The translations under genes were made by a program, and so were the position numbers. A DNA stretch of 46,951 nt from assembly GCA_030039035.1 (NCBI GenBank), contig JASHQQ010000151.1:1-46951 (forward strand), in the 5' to 3' direction. The notes under the pieces were generated by a model. It was not told the DNA's origin and did no database searches. It was given only the letters and a program-made list of their open reading frames with translations. Below are positions 33,988-43,774 of this stretch, piece by piece (within the stretch, counting starts at the first letter, position 1; each line of letters starts with the position of its first letter). This stretch comes from Acidobacteriaceae bacterium (lineage in GTDB: Bacteria > Acidobacteriota > Terriglobia > Terriglobales > Acidobacteriaceae).

Positions 33988-35079
33988 ATGCTCCCCACGC
34001 CACTTGGAGATATAACGACCCTTGACCTGGACGATCCGGTTACTCAGGAGACGGTGTTGTACCACGACAAACATCAGCTCCTCGAGGGCCTGGTGGTGGA
34101 GGACGTCGTCGACCAGATTCTCGATCAGATGATGGCAAGGCAACGGAGCCTTTCAAGGCTCAACGTCGTTTCTGTTGTCGCCGCCAGCAAGGGCGCAACC
34201 ACGCGGACAGTATTCGTGCTGGATCAAGGCGCCTCCCGGGATGAGCTGAACCTGTATCTCGCCCGGTTGCAGCACGAGTTCCTGGTCCGCCTGGTGCGGT
34301 ACGACGCGGGCAGCCGTGATTTTGTCACGCACGCCGGTCCAAACGCGTGGGACGGTCCACTTGAGGTCTCGCTGGGAGACGCCCTCAGGGAACGCGAACC
34401 GAATCCCCATTTCTGCAAAATCGATGAAAGCATCAAGGATGCCATGCGGCAGAGGCGGGGATTCTGGGGCTATCTGTCGGGCTCCTGCAAATCGAAACTC
34501 GGCAGGGCCGTCGTGCTGCCACGCCTGTTCAAGAATTTCGCGGTCCAGCCCTACTTCGATGGCGGAGTCTGGGACGTCGATCGCGTCTTGCTGGGCAAGA
34601 GCGGCCGGTTCTACGTGATGGAGGTCAAGCACAAGTTCCCGTTCGGAGCGGGAAGGCTGAAATTCGGAATCAACCGCGGGAGCGCCAATGTGCTTTACGC
34701 ACTCTCAAGGACCGGTTTCTGCTGTTTTCATGCCATCATGGTCAAGCCGTATTGGGACGACATGCACTCCGTCACCTATCTGTTCAACGAGCTCGAAACC
34801 AGAAAGCGGGTCGTCTTCTGCGGAAGGATCTTTACCGAATCGGAGCTGCAGGAGCTGTTGCGGCAGCCCTCGTCCCGGTCGCCCGCGAAAACAAGCCTGA
34901 CAGGGTCCCGGACCCTCGATTACGTGTCGTTTCATGCTTCGTCGTTGTACAGGATCGGCTCGCTGGACGACCCCGAGCTCCCGGCGCAGTTCGCGCGTGC
35001 GCTCATCGGTCAACTGCCGGAACACATTTCGGATGAAGACCTCCGGTCATCCAGGATGAGGCGCGGGAAACCGGAGTAG
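33988..35079 (+). CDS. Unknown protein with PD-(D/E)XK nuclease-like site
   Basis: 363 residues, no signal peptide or membrane segment. I do not recognise a named family. The stretch VWDVDRVLLGKSGRFYVMEVKHK (D198, then E212 and K214) has the spacing of a PD-(D/E)XK nuclease core: an acidic residue in one strand, then E-x-K in the next. The preceding FKNFAVQPYFDGGVWDVD suggests the usual beta-hairpin. Residues 1-130 contain a separate helical/beta region (LLEGLVVEDVVDQILDQM), and 220-340 another (YALSRTGFCCFHAIMVKPYWDD). It stands alone, without a methyltransferase, helicase or toxin partner, and the next gene is PadR. Could be an orphan restriction- or defence-like enzyme or a housekeeping DNA-processing relative; not sure. 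Confidence 0.6.
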   Translation: MLPTPLGDITTLDLDDPVTQETVLYHDKHQLLEGLVVEDVVDQILDQMMARQRSLSRLNVVSVVAASKGATTRTVFVLDQGASRDELNLYLARLQHEFLVRLVRYDAGSRDFVTHAGPNAWDGPLEVSLGDALREREPNPHFCKIDESIKDAMRQRRGFWGYLSGSCKSKLGRAVVLPRLFKNFAVQPYFDGGVWDVDRVLLGKSGRFYVMEVKHKFPFGAGRLKFGINRGSANVLYALSRTGFCCFHAIMVKPYWDDMHSVTYLFNELETRKRVVFCGRIFTESELQELLRQPSSRSPAKTSLTGSRTLDYVSFHASSLYRIGSLDDPELPAQFARALIGQLPEHISDEDLRSSRMRRGKPE

Positions 35080-35169
35080 CCGGCGCCAATTCCGCAAAGG
35101 CATCGCCGGGAATACGCTCACAGACGCAAGAACTTTCCTATTGCATCCCAACAGGTGCTGGCGTATGCT

Positions 35170-35188
35170 CCTATTGTCAGTAAATAGG
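35170..35188 (+). promoter_or_regulatory. Inverted repeat CCTATT-N7-AATAGG before the PadR gene
   Basis: The sequence CCTATTGTCAGTAAATAGG overlaps the AGGA ribosome site of the PadR gene at 35186-35189. A further copy of CCTATTG sits at 35137-35143, exactly 33 bases upstream of the one at 35170. A palindrome of this size next to the start is a good candidate for the PadR autoregulatory operator, and would also control the coupled ADOP gene. Confidence 0.5.
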
Positions 35189-35194
35189 AATCGT

Positions 35195-35539
35195 ATGGCC
35201 AACGAGAGCGACGTGTGGCAAGGCACCCTTGCGCTGATGATCCTGAGGACGCTTGAGACGATGGGGCCGCTTCATGGATACGGGATCGCCCGCCGCATCG
35301 AGCAAATCTGCCAGGGCCAACTGATCGTGCTTTACGGAACCATCTATCCGGCCCTGCTCAGGCTGGAGCAGGACGGTTACATCGTTTCCGAGTGGGGCAA
35401 TTCGGAGAACAATCGCAGAGCCCGATACTACAAGATCACGCGTGCCGGGCGCAGACAGGTCCGCAGGGAAGCGCAAAGGTGGGAAAAGGCGACCGCTATC
35501 CTCGCGCACTTTCTGCCTCCGGGCAAGGAGATTTCATGA
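35195..35539 (+). CDS. PadR-family transcriptional regulator
   Basis: 114 residues from the ATG at 35195, behind AGGA. The winged-helix domain shows QGTLALMILRTLETMGPLHGYGIARRIEQICQGQL, GTIYPALLRLEQDGYIVSEW and NNRRARYYKITRAGRRQVRREAQRW, the classic PadR sequence ending in a dimerisation helix. PadR proteins repress nearby transporter genes and release on binding hydrophobic ligands. It is directly coupled (ATGA) to the ADOP permease, a pairing seen repeatedly in Acidobacteria. Upstream ATG at 35141 is too far from a ribosome site. Probably represses itself and the permease through the palindrome at 35170-35188. Confidence 0.93.
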   Translation: MANESDVWQGTLALMILRTLETMGPLHGYGIARRIEQICQGQLIVLYGTIYPALLRLEQDGYIVSEWGNSENNRRARYYKITRAGRRQVRREAQRWEKATAILAHFLPPGKEIS

Positions 35540-38172
35540 GACCTCTTCGTGCCTGGCTGCTGCGGCTCCGGGGCGTATTTCGAGCCAACCGGGATGGGCG
35601 ATTCGCCGAGGAGATCGGAGCGCACCTTGAAATGCACGTGCGCGATCTGATCGAGTCGGGGCTGAGCCCCGACGAGGCGCGGCGGCAGGCCATCATGAAA
35701 CTGGGCGGCGTGGAATCAACCCGGCAGGCCTGTCGAGACACCGAACAGCTTCCCTGGGTGGAGAACCTGCTGCGCGATTGCCGCTTTACGCTGCGAACCC
35801 TGGCAAAGAATCCCGGCTTCACGGTTGTGGCACTGGCGGCTCTGATGCTGGGAACCGGGGCAAGCACGGCAGTCTTCAGTGTGGTTGAGAGCGTGCTCCT
35901 GCGTCCGCTTCCGTATACCGATCCCGATCGCCTGGTGTGGATACATGACGGTCTGACACAGGGAGACAAAAGCGGCTGGAGCGCCTGCATGGAAGATTTC
36001 CTGCTCTGGCAAACGCGGGCGCGATCGTTCGCCCGGCTCGCCGCCTTCACCGGAGATCATTTTGCTTTAACTGGCGATGGGCAGGCCGAGGAGCTTGGAG
36101 GGGCCGACGTTACTGCCCGGTTCTTCGACACTCTGGGCGTCCGGCCACTGGTGGGACAGACATTTGCTGCCGATGCGGATCAGCCCGGCCGCGAAAGAAC
36201 CGCACTGATCAGCGAGCGTCTTTGGCGGAGCCGGTACGCCGCACGATCGGATATCCTGGGCAGGAGCATTGTTCTCGATGGCGAGCCGGTCGCGGTGATT
36301 GGCGTGATGCCATCCTCGTTCCGCTTTGTGTTTCCCGATGCCGACGTGTGGAGAATCCTGCCTTTGACGCCTCCAACGCGCCGGGGACCATTTATCCTTC
36401 GCGGCATTGCCCGATTGAGGCCAGGCGTGACTCTGGGCGAGGTCAATGCCGAGATGGCAGGCTTGGCCCAAGGAGTGGAACGTGCCGACCCCAAGAGACT
36501 GGAACGTCTCCGTTATCCGGTCGTTGGACTCACCGAGGCTATCGTCGGCAACGTTCGAACCCTTTTGGTCGCGCTCGAGGTCGCGGTCGCCCTGGTACTG
36601 TTGATCGCCGTTTTTAATGTCGGCAATCTGTTGCTCGCTCGTGCCGCAGTCCGGGAGCAGGAGATCGCGATCCGCCTCAGCATTGGCGCCGGGCGCAAGC
36701 GTTTGATTCAACAGTTGCTCACGGAAAGCATCGTGCTGGCTCTCGCCGGCGGCGGCATTGGGGTCTTCCTCGCTTTCATCTGCACCCGGTTCCTGCGCAC
36801 AAATCCGCCTCCCGGTGTACCACGACTGGAGACTTTGAGCGTTGACGGGCACGTTCTTCTGTTCACGCTGTTGATTTGCATTCTCAGCGGCATTGCTTTT
36901 GGCCTCGTACCCGCAATTGGCGCAACACGCCCGAATCTGAGCATGGTTCTGCAGGAAGGGGGGCGAGGCGGAGGAGAGGGTCTGAGGCGACGGAGGCTGC
37001 GGAACATTTTTGTCGTTGCAGAGATTGCCATCGCAGTCATCTTGCTGTCAGGCGCAGGGTTACTCATACGCAGTTTTCTCCTTCTGGGAGAAGTTCCGAT
37101 CGGCTTCGGGGCCCGGCCCGACCATCTGCTGACCCTGCAGGTTGCACCCAGCGGCGATATTTATGGTCAACAGCAGCGGCTCGCGATTTACTGGGATGCT
37201 GTCATTCGCGAAGTCGGCAGTCTGCCTGGCGTGGACTCCGCGGCCCTCTCGATCTGGCTTCCTCCGGACCATGCGGCCATGAGCGACAGCTTCGAGATCC
37301 AAGGCAAGACACCCCCGGATGGCGGCCCCGTCGTTCCGGTGCCGATTGTGAGCGATGGTTATTTCAGGACGCTCCAGATTCCGCTTTTACGTGGCCGCAC
37401 CTTTGACGGTCGCGATACTCCGACTTCACCCCCTGTAACAATCATCAGCGAGAATCTGGCTCGCAGATATTTTCCCGGCGAAGACCCGGTTGGAAAACAC
37501 CTCAAGCACGGCGGACCGCAGTCGGATAATCCCTATATGGAGATCGTTGGCGTTGTTGCCGACGTCCCATACGAGGGTGCTGGCGCTCCGGACGAGCCCG
37601 TCTACTACGAATCGAGTTCCCAGATACCCGATCGCCCTATGTGGCTTGCAGTCCGCACCCATGGCGATCCCCATCGGCTGATTCCCGCGATTCGGAACCG
37701 GGTCGCGGCACTTGACGGGAACGTGCCAATTTCCCATATCGGCACAATGGATGAGAGTATGTACGCGTCGGTGGCTCTCCCACGATTCCGATCCATCCTG
37801 ATGGGCGCGTTTGCCCTGATCGCTCTCCTGCTGGCGGCCATTGGCATCTATGGAGTAATGACCTATTCGGTCTTGCAGCGCACGCAAGAGTTGGCCATTC
37901 GGCTCGCTTTAGGCGCCACCCGAGGGAACGTGATTGGCAGGGTGGTCGGGCATGGCATCTTTCTGGCCCTGTGCGGAATCGCGATCGGGTCGGTCGGAGC
38001 TCTGGGCTTCGTACGCACTCTTCGATCGATGTTGTTTCATGTGTCCCCAGGCGATCCCGCAATCTTTGCTGGCGTCGCCTTTCTTCTTTTTGCTGTCGCC
38101 CTCACCGCCAGTTACATCCCCGCACTTCGCGCGGCACGCAAGGATCCTTTACGAGCATTGCGTCGTGAATGA
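35536..38172 (+). CDS. ADOP-type duplicated permease (MacB/FtsX-like ABC transporter permease)
   Basis: 878 residues; ATG at 35536 preceded by AAGGAG. An N-terminal soluble helical segment (DGRFAEEIGAHLEMHVRDLIESGLSPDEARRQAIMKLGG) is the permease prefix seen in acidobacterial duplicated orphan permeases. Two MacB-like units follow: a membrane helix near 95-118, a periplasmic MacB_PCD domain, then FtsX helices (ALEVAVALVLLIAVFNVGNLLLA; LLFTLLICILSGIAFGL), and a second set (FVVAEIAIAVILLSGAGLLI; FRSILMGAFALIALLLAAIGIYGVMTY). GATRGNVIGRVVGHG is typical. No ATPase is encoded next to it, as is usual for these orphan permeases. Probably exports an unknown compound or protein. Confidence 0.93.
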   Translation: MRPLRAWLLRLRGVFRANRDGRFAEEIGAHLEMHVRDLIESGLSPDEARRQAIMKLGGVESTRQACRDTEQLPWVENLLRDCRFTLRTLAKNPGFTVVALAALMLGTGASTAVFSVVESVLLRPLPYTDPDRLVWIHDGLTQGDKSGWSACMEDFLLWQTRARSFARLAAFTGDHFALTGDGQAEELGGADVTARFFDTLGVRPLVGQTFAADADQPGRERTALISERLWRSRYAARSDILGRSIVLDGEPVAVIGVMPSSFRFVFPDADVWRILPLTPPTRRGPFILRGIARLRPGVTLGEVNAEMAGLAQGVERADPKRLERLRYPVVGLTEAIVGNVRTLLVALEVAVALVLLIAVFNVGNLLLARAAVREQEIAIRLSIGAGRKRLIQQLLTESIVLALAGGGIGVFLAFICTRFLRTNPPPGVPRLETLSVDGHVLLFTLLICILSGIAFGLVPAIGATRPNLSMVLQEGGRGGGEGLRRRRLRNIFVVAEIAIAVILLSGAGLLIRSFLLLGEVPIGFGARPDHLLTLQVAPSGDIYGQQQRLAIYWDAVIREVGSLPGVDSAALSIWLPPDHAAMSDSFEIQGKTPPDGGPVVPVPIVSDGYFRTLQIPLLRGRTFDGRDTPTSPPVTIISENLARRYFPGEDPVGKHLKHGGPQSDNPYMEIVGVVADVPYEGAGAPDEPVYYESSSQIPDRPMWLAVRTHGDPHRLIPAIRNRVAALDGNVPISHIGTMDESMYASVALPRFRSILMGAFALIALLLAAIGIYGVMTYSVLQRTQELAIRLALGATRGNVIGRVVGHGIFLALCGIAIGSVGALGFVRTLRSMLFHVSPGDPAIFAGVAFLLFAVALTASYIPALRAARKDPLRALRRE

Positions 38173-39164
38173 ACTCGCCCGTGTGTCAGGCAAACTGGCC
38201 GGCAGATTAACTTCACGATTCAAGACCTCTGCGGGCAAGCTGCCCGCGACGCAGCGGGCCGCGCAAAGTGCATTCCTGAATGCAGCCGGACCTGTGAATC
38301 GACTGCCGTAGGGAAATGTGGATGGTCACTGTGGATGCCAATTGAATCCAGGATTCCTGGAATCAATGGCGGGGACGACGGGGCTCGAACCCGCGACCTC
38401 TGCCGTGACAGCAAACTGGAAGGCGGTAAGTAATTGAAATCAGGGGGAACGGATGGCTCCTTTCAGCGCCTTGAGGAACGGTTGGGAACCCTTATTGCAC
38501 CCTTATCGCACCCACGACCTCTGTCTTGCAAACCTCTGCCCATAGTTGAAGAACTGGCTCGGCTCGATGAGCGCCTTGTCCTGCTCTCGTCAGCTGAGAG
38601 AGCGTACATTTGGCGTCGCTGTGCTGGACTTGGTGGTTTCGCAGTCGTAGCCCTTTTGGCACCAACAACCTATTTCTCGCCGTACCTCTCGTCGTGTGGA
38701 ACTAGTACCGACGTTGCATCCGCTTCCAGCGACGGTACGAGCCAGCGGAACAGGGCTCTTGCTGCAAAAGCGCCCAGAGGCTGAGCGACGACAAAACCAG
38801 GGGCGTCAGCAGATCTTATCCTCGAAAACCTCGCATTGCGGCAGCGGCTCGCCGCGTTGCCGCAGACGCGTTCTCGGTCTCGCCTCGCCGGGTCGGATCG
38901 GGTCTTCTGGGTTCGGCTGCAGCGCTTCCGGTCCGGATGCAAAGTGCACTTGTTTTCGTGCAGCCGGAGAAGGTCATCCTTGGACATCGCGCCGGGTCTA
39001 GGCTGCGCTGGAAGTGGCTTTCACGTAAACATACCGTTGTGGGAAGGAGGCCGACGACCCAAGAACGGCGGGAGCCCATTTCTGAATGTCTGAGACCGGC
39101 GATTGAGGCGTATAATTCTGCCGCTCTCCAGTTCAGATAAGATTCCGCTTCGGGGGATTCGGCC
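38173..39164. other. About 1 kb without a supported gene, containing a tRNA-Asp fragment
   Basis: Between the ADOP gene and the surface protein gene I find no gene I can support. The main open frames (for example plus strand 38434-38784, minus strand 38816-39367) carry no domain and look accidental. Near the start is the tRNA-Asp 3' half at 38367-38411. The rest, including a stretch around 38480-38530 with ACCCTTATTGCACCCTTATC, could be remnants of an integrated element next to that site. No integrase is recognisable. Confidence 0.5.
38367..38411 (-). other. 3' half of tRNA-Asp(GTC): probable attachment-site remnant
   Basis: The minus strand reads from the anticodon loop CTGTCAC (anticodon GTC) through stem GGCAG, a five-base variable region, the T arm GCGGG-TTCGAGC-CCCGT, acceptor strand CGTCCCC, G and CCA. 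The last 45 bases of a tRNA-Asp are complete, but the upstream bases do not form the 5' arm of the anticodon stem or any acceptor partner, so it cannot be a functional tRNA. A clean break at the anticodon loop is where tyrosine integrases commonly recombine, making this the far end copy of an island's attachment core. Confidence 0.8.
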
Positions 39165-41382
39165 ATGAGGATTCCCATTGGGCTTTGCCGCCAAATGAAC
39201 CGGCATGGGCTTTTACAGAGCTTCCTGCAGGAATTCTGCGTTCTTGCTGTGGCGTTGATTGTCGCTGGCTCTGCTTTCGCGGAAGGACATCGCGATGGCG
39301 GAGGCGGCGGCAATCGCTCCATCGGTGTGACAAGCACTGTCACAACGCCGAGTATCAGATCCCTCAATCCGACCCTCGGGACCGGTGGGCACGTCGGTGA
39401 CCATCACCGGCTCGAACTTCGGTTCGTCGCGGGGCACGAGCACAGTTAAGTTCAATGGCAAATCCGCCGGGACCGCGAAGAGCTGGAGTGCGACGAAGAT
39501 TGTGGTCAAGGTCCCCAGCGGAGCGCAGACCGGCAAAGTTGTCGTGACCGTGAAAGGGATCCAAAGCAACGGTGTGACGTTCACGGTAACAGTGCCCCCT
39601 GCGATTACACGTCTGAATCCGACATCCGGCCCGGTGGGCACGTCTGTCACCATCACCGGCTCGAACTTCGGTTCGACGCAGGGCATGAGCACAGTGAAGT
39701 TCGATGGCAAATCCGCCGGGACCGCGACGAGCTGGAGTGCGACGAGGATTTTGGTCAAAGTTCCGGCCGGAGCGCAGAGCGGCAAGGTTGTTGTAACCGT
39801 AAAAGGACTTCAAAGCAATGGCGTGGAGTTCACGGTAACGGTGACCAGCGCATGTTCCGCCGGCGGCAATGGAGCCGGCCTGCTGAACGGGGACTATACA
39901 TTCCTCGAACAGGGATTCACTCACCCAAGCCTGGCCTTTTTCGTATTCGCGGGCAGATTCCACGCCGATGGGGTCAACACCATCTCCAAAGGACTCCTCG
40001 AGTACAACTCCGAAGGCTATGGCGGCTCGAATGGCACGCCGCTGCCGTTCACGGGCTGCTTTGTTCTCAATACCTCCAGCACATCCGGACCTGCCCATGG
40101 CACCATGACTCTGGTCAATTCCGGCGCGGGCCTCAGCTACACCTTCGCAATCGCGGTGCAGTCAAACGGTAACGGAAGGCTCATCCAATTCGATACCAGC
40201 CAGGATTTCCGCGGTTCCGGGTACTTCGAGAAGCAGTGCCCGAAGGCGACCAACGGAGCCTGCTCGGCGTTCGCCGATTCCAACGTCTCCGGAGGGTACG
40301 GGCTTGCCTTCATCGGCTTTATCACCCACACCCAAACTTCGAACGCGGCCTTTGTCGGACGCCTCGACGCAAACGGCTCAAGCGGCACCTCGGGCGCAGT
40401 GATCGACCTTTCGACTTCCGCCGGCGTGGCGGCGCTCAACGACGCGTTCACGGCTTCCTACAAAGTGACCGATACGACCAACGGCCGGGTGGGAATAACA
40501 GCCGACGTCACCTATAACGGCAATTACTCCAAGGGCGTTGCCGAGACTTTCCACTTTGCCTGCTATCTCGGGAACCTCGATAGCTCGCACGTAGCCACGG
40601 TACTGTATTGCATCAACACCGACACGCCCTCGGGGACACTGCCGCTCGTCGCCGGCCGGTTCATCCTGCAGAACACGCCGAGCGGAGGCTGGACGAACAA
40701 AAACGTGGTTCCATCCTCCAATGCTTCAGTGATTTGGTCGACCGGCATCTCCGGCGGCGGCTATGCCCGCGTCACTGCCGGCCAGTTCACCTACAACACC
40801 AGTGCAAATCCTCCGACTATTTCCCTCAGCCAGGATCTGAACAAGGGCGGCGGCACTTATGTTTTCCAGCAAGGTGTGATCGACATCAGCGTCGCCTCCA
40901 ACGGGCGCCTGCAGGCATCGGCCGGCGGGAACCTTTTATCGCCCTGTTACGTGCTCGATGCGGGCGAGGGAGTCTGTGTCGACGAGGCCAACAACGCCTC
41001 GCTCAGCTATTTCGTTCCACAGGAGGCCAAGCCACCGGGGGGATTTTCAATGGGCAGCTTTGATAACTCGTTCTCCATCGGCACGCTGAACCCAATGACA
41101 GTCGGAGTGAACGATATCGTCGGCGTGGCCGCCAGTGCCGGTGCGACAGGAGAACTCAGCGGAAGCGAATACCTCGATGAGGCATCGTCCGGGCTGTCCA
41201 AGCCGAGTCTGTCGGCCACGTACTCCATTTCATCCGGCACAGATGCAACGATCGGGCGCTTCGTCGTATCGGTGGCGAGCCCCACCACCGACACCTTGGC
41301 CCTCTACGTGATCGATGCCGACACTGCGGTAGCTGCCTCTACCACTGACCTCGAACCCGGGCTGATGTACTTCGCTCATTAG
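39165..41382 (+). pseudogene. Secreted IPT/TIG-domain surface protein, frameshifted by one base
   Basis: An ATG at 39165 opens a signal peptide (FCVLAVALIVAGSAFAEGH), then reads TPSIRSLNPTLGTGG and leaves frame. The frame from 39385 continues with two IPT/TIG repeats (GTSVTITGSNFGS, first ending near VTFTV, second near VEFTV) and about 500 residues of extracellular beta-rich sequence ending GLMYFAH. Comparison with the second repeat shows that one extra C in the CCC at 39373-39375 causes the break; with CC the line would read NPTSGPVG as in repeat two. It is either an inactivated gene or an assembly/read error. IPT repeats are Ig-like domains of surface proteins. The gene is alone, and faces the convergent propeller gene. 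Confidence 0.72.
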
Positions 41383-41599
41383 ACTAAACAATCAACTACG
41401 GGGAACACTTAGAAAGCATAATCGGGCTTACCGGATTCAGGGAGCCCAAAACTCAAAGCAAGGCCGCTGTTCAGCGGCTGGTAACTGCCGAGTAGGCGAC
41501 GACCCACCCGGAATCCCAGGAGGCATCAAACAGGCGCGGAAATGAGCGCATTTGCTCGTGATTGCCAACTGGATTTGATACCAGCCCGAAATGCAGCCG

Positions 41600-43444
41600 T
41601 CAGTGCTTGGCAGCCATCGCAGTCGAGAGTGCACTCTTGGCGGGCAGCCAGGCGGGGCCTCCGTCTTCCCACTGATTGTCGGTGAGTTGCTCCACGTGAG
41701 TGCCGTCGGCGTCCATCACAAAGATCTCGCCATAAGGCTGTGGGTTGCCGGTAATCAGCGCTTCGTCCTTGAAGCCCATGCGGCTGCTGGTGAAGAGGAT
41801 GCGGCTGCCGTCTGGCGACCAGGCGAGGTGGGCGTCATTGCCGTGCGTGTCAGAGAGTTGCTTGAGGCCGGTGCCGTCGGGGTGGATGGTGAAGATGTTG
41901 AAATTTGAGTGGGCGCGGCGGATGAAAGCGATGGTGTCACCGCGCGGCGACCAGACCGGGAAGTTGTCGTAGCTGTCAGTGAGCGTAGTTACGTTGTGGC
42001 CATCGATGTCCATGATGCGCAGGCCCTCGCCATCTGGGCCGGAGGTGCGGTAAACAAGGTGCTTGCCATCGGGGCCGAAGGATGCAAAGGCATTGTTGTT
42101 GGCACCGGAAGTGAGGGTGTGGAAGCCGGTGCCGTCGGCGTTGATGAGCGCGATCCTCGCTCCGCCGTTGTCGGGCATTATCGGAGTCTTACCGCCCATG
42201 GCAAAATTCCAGAATGCCGTAAAACCGCCGATGCCGACGACGATCTGCTTGCCGTCGGGCGACCACTGCGGGCCGAGGAGGAGCTCGGTGTGGGAGTCCT
42301 TGGTCTTGTAGATGGAGTGAGCGGGTTTGCCGTCCTCCGTGACCATAAGGGACCAACCGCCGTCGGGATTATGCGCGGTGAATGCGAAATGGTCACCGTC
42401 GGGGCTGACGGCAGGCAGCATCCAGATGCCGTAGAGCTCGAAGTTGGGGTTCCGACTCCACATGGGTTGAGGAATGCTGGTGTCGTCCTCTTGGGTGCGG
42501 GGGTAGACGACCCGTTTGCCGTCTGGCGACCACGATGCGGGCATCAGATCACTGCCTTTGGGTCCGGGTTTTCCATCAGAATAGAAGATGCCCGGTTGAG
42601 CTGGATCGTTCCGAAGGTAGCCGATCACGCCTCCCGCAAGTACCTTGGGCGAGAGCTTGATACCGGCGGGCGCGGCCACGGGGCTCGCTTGGCCGGTGGC
42701 GATGTCAAGCTGCAAGAGCTGGTCGCCGCCTTCCTGGGGATGCACGTGACTGCGGAAATCCCAGGTCTGCTGAGCGGTCATGCAATAAGCGACGAGGGAC
42801 TTGCTATCGGCGTTCCATGACGGGCTGCCACAGAAGTTGCCGTGCTCGGAGAGGCGGCGCAAACCGGTGCCGTCCGGGTGGATGAGGTAGATATCAACAA
42901 TGTGAAGGATCTCCCAGCGTCCCTTGGCGTCCGGCAGGTCGCTTCCGCGGTCAGAGGAGAAGGCTATCCACTGGCCGTCGGGCGACCATGCGGGACGGAA
43001 GTCGCCGCCCCTACCGGAGGTAAGCGGCGATGCTTTGCGGGTGGCGATATCGAGCGTCCAGAGATTGGCATAGCCGGCGGCGCGCGTGGAGACGAAGACG
43101 AGGCGCGAGCCGTCGGGTGAGAAGGCGGCCTGATCGTCGAAGGCGGGGTCGTCGGTCAGGCGCTCGAGGCCGGAGCCGTCAGGACGGACGCGGTAAATGT
43201 CGGCGGAACTTGCGCGCTCCGAGGTGAAGGCGATCCAGTCACCCTTGGGGGACCAGGAGGGATTGTAGTCGAGCGTCCCTGGTTGGGTAAGGGTGTGCTC
43301 GCCCGAACCATCGGCGTTGGCGATGTAGAGCGTGGCCCGTGAAGGGCCCGAGTTATCGAAAAGGATGCGGTCTGCGGAGAAGGCGGGAAGAGCCAGTACA
43401 GCAAGCGCAAGAGAGGACAACGACGCGACGAGACCTCGGTGCAT
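41600..43444 (-). CDS. Secreted TolB-like WD40/PD40 beta-propeller protein
   Basis: 614 residues from the ATG at 43444, with GGAGG a few bases upstream; the longer frame to 43486 has no advantage. The signal peptide is LVASLSSLALAVLALPAFSA. The mature part repeats the PD40 blade pattern many times: NPSWSPKGDWIAFTSER, QAAFSPDGSRLVFVSTR, RPAWSPDGQWIAFSSDRG, PVWSPRGDTIAFIRR, LAWSPDGSRILFTSSR. About ten to twelve such units suggest one or two propellers. TolB-like propellers bind partner proteins in the periplasm or outside the cell. No Pal, Tol or catalytic domain is attached, so the partner is unknown. It is convergent with the IPT protein; the roughly 220 bases between hold a GCCGCTG/CAGCGGC hairpin (41463-41478) without T-run. 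Confidence 0.88.
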   Translation of the reverse strand: MHRGLVASLSSLALAVLALPAFSADRILFDNSGPSRATLYIANADGSGEHTLTQPGTLDYNPSWSPKGDWIAFTSERASSADIYRVRPDGSGLERLTDDPAFDDQAAFSPDGSRLVFVSTRAAGYANLWTLDIATRKASPLTSGRGGDFRPAWSPDGQWIAFSSDRGSDLPDAKGRWEILHIVDIYLIHPDGTGLRRLSEHGNFCGSPSWNADSKSLVAYCMTAQQTWDFRSHVHPQEGGDQLLQLDIATGQASPVAAPAGIKLSPKVLAGGVIGYLRNDPAQPGIFYSDGKPGPKGSDLMPASWSPDGKRVVYPRTQEDDTSIPQPMWSRNPNFELYGIWMLPAVSPDGDHFAFTAHNPDGGWSLMVTEDGKPAHSIYKTKDSHTELLLGPQWSPDGKQIVVGIGGFTAFWNFAMGGKTPIMPDNGGARIALINADGTGFHTLTSGANNNAFASFGPDGKHLVYRTSGPDGEGLRIMDIDGHNVTTLTDSYDNFPVWSPRGDTIAFIRRAHSNFNIFTIHPDGTGLKQLSDTHGNDAHLAWSPDGSRILFTSSRMGFKDEALITGNPQPYGEIFVMDADGTHVEQLTDNQWEDGGPAWLPAKSALSTAMAAKH

Positions 43445-43774
43445 GGACCCTCCATGACGCAGATATTCGATTCGAGTCGGGGGCAAGACAGAGTATACAG
43501 GTCGCTTTCACGGCATAGTCCAATTTCGCCAAGCCACTTAGAGACAATTCCTGTGGAACCGTTTCGCGGATTGCGGTGGTGGCCCCGCCAACCCGGACAT
43601 TACTGTTCTGCTTTGGCCTGTTCGTGCCACGCCAGACTCCTCAAAATTGACTGATGTGGTCGGATCAAGTGGAACCGGCTGGGCGCATCGGCGACGCAGG
43701 GCGCGCGTATCAAAAAGTCGAGGTGGGAGGTTGCGCCAAATGTCTGTTCGACCTCGGTTCGATCAAGAAGCAGA
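43445..43774. other. About 330 bases with no supported gene
   Basis: Between the propeller gene start and the 3' end of the C45-like gene. Short open frames on both strands (such as minus 43600-43842) have no recognisable motif. No repeat, tRNA or terminator is obvious. Confidence 0.4.

Noticed and set aside
33622..34143. Minus-strand frame of 173 residues in the gap before the PD-(D/E)XK-like gene
   Set aside because: Overlaps the start of a better gene and shows no domain; the text looks plausible but unsupported.
41463..41478. GCCGCTG/CAGCGGC hairpin between convergent genes
   Set aside because: No T-run and only a two-base loop; too weak for a terminator.
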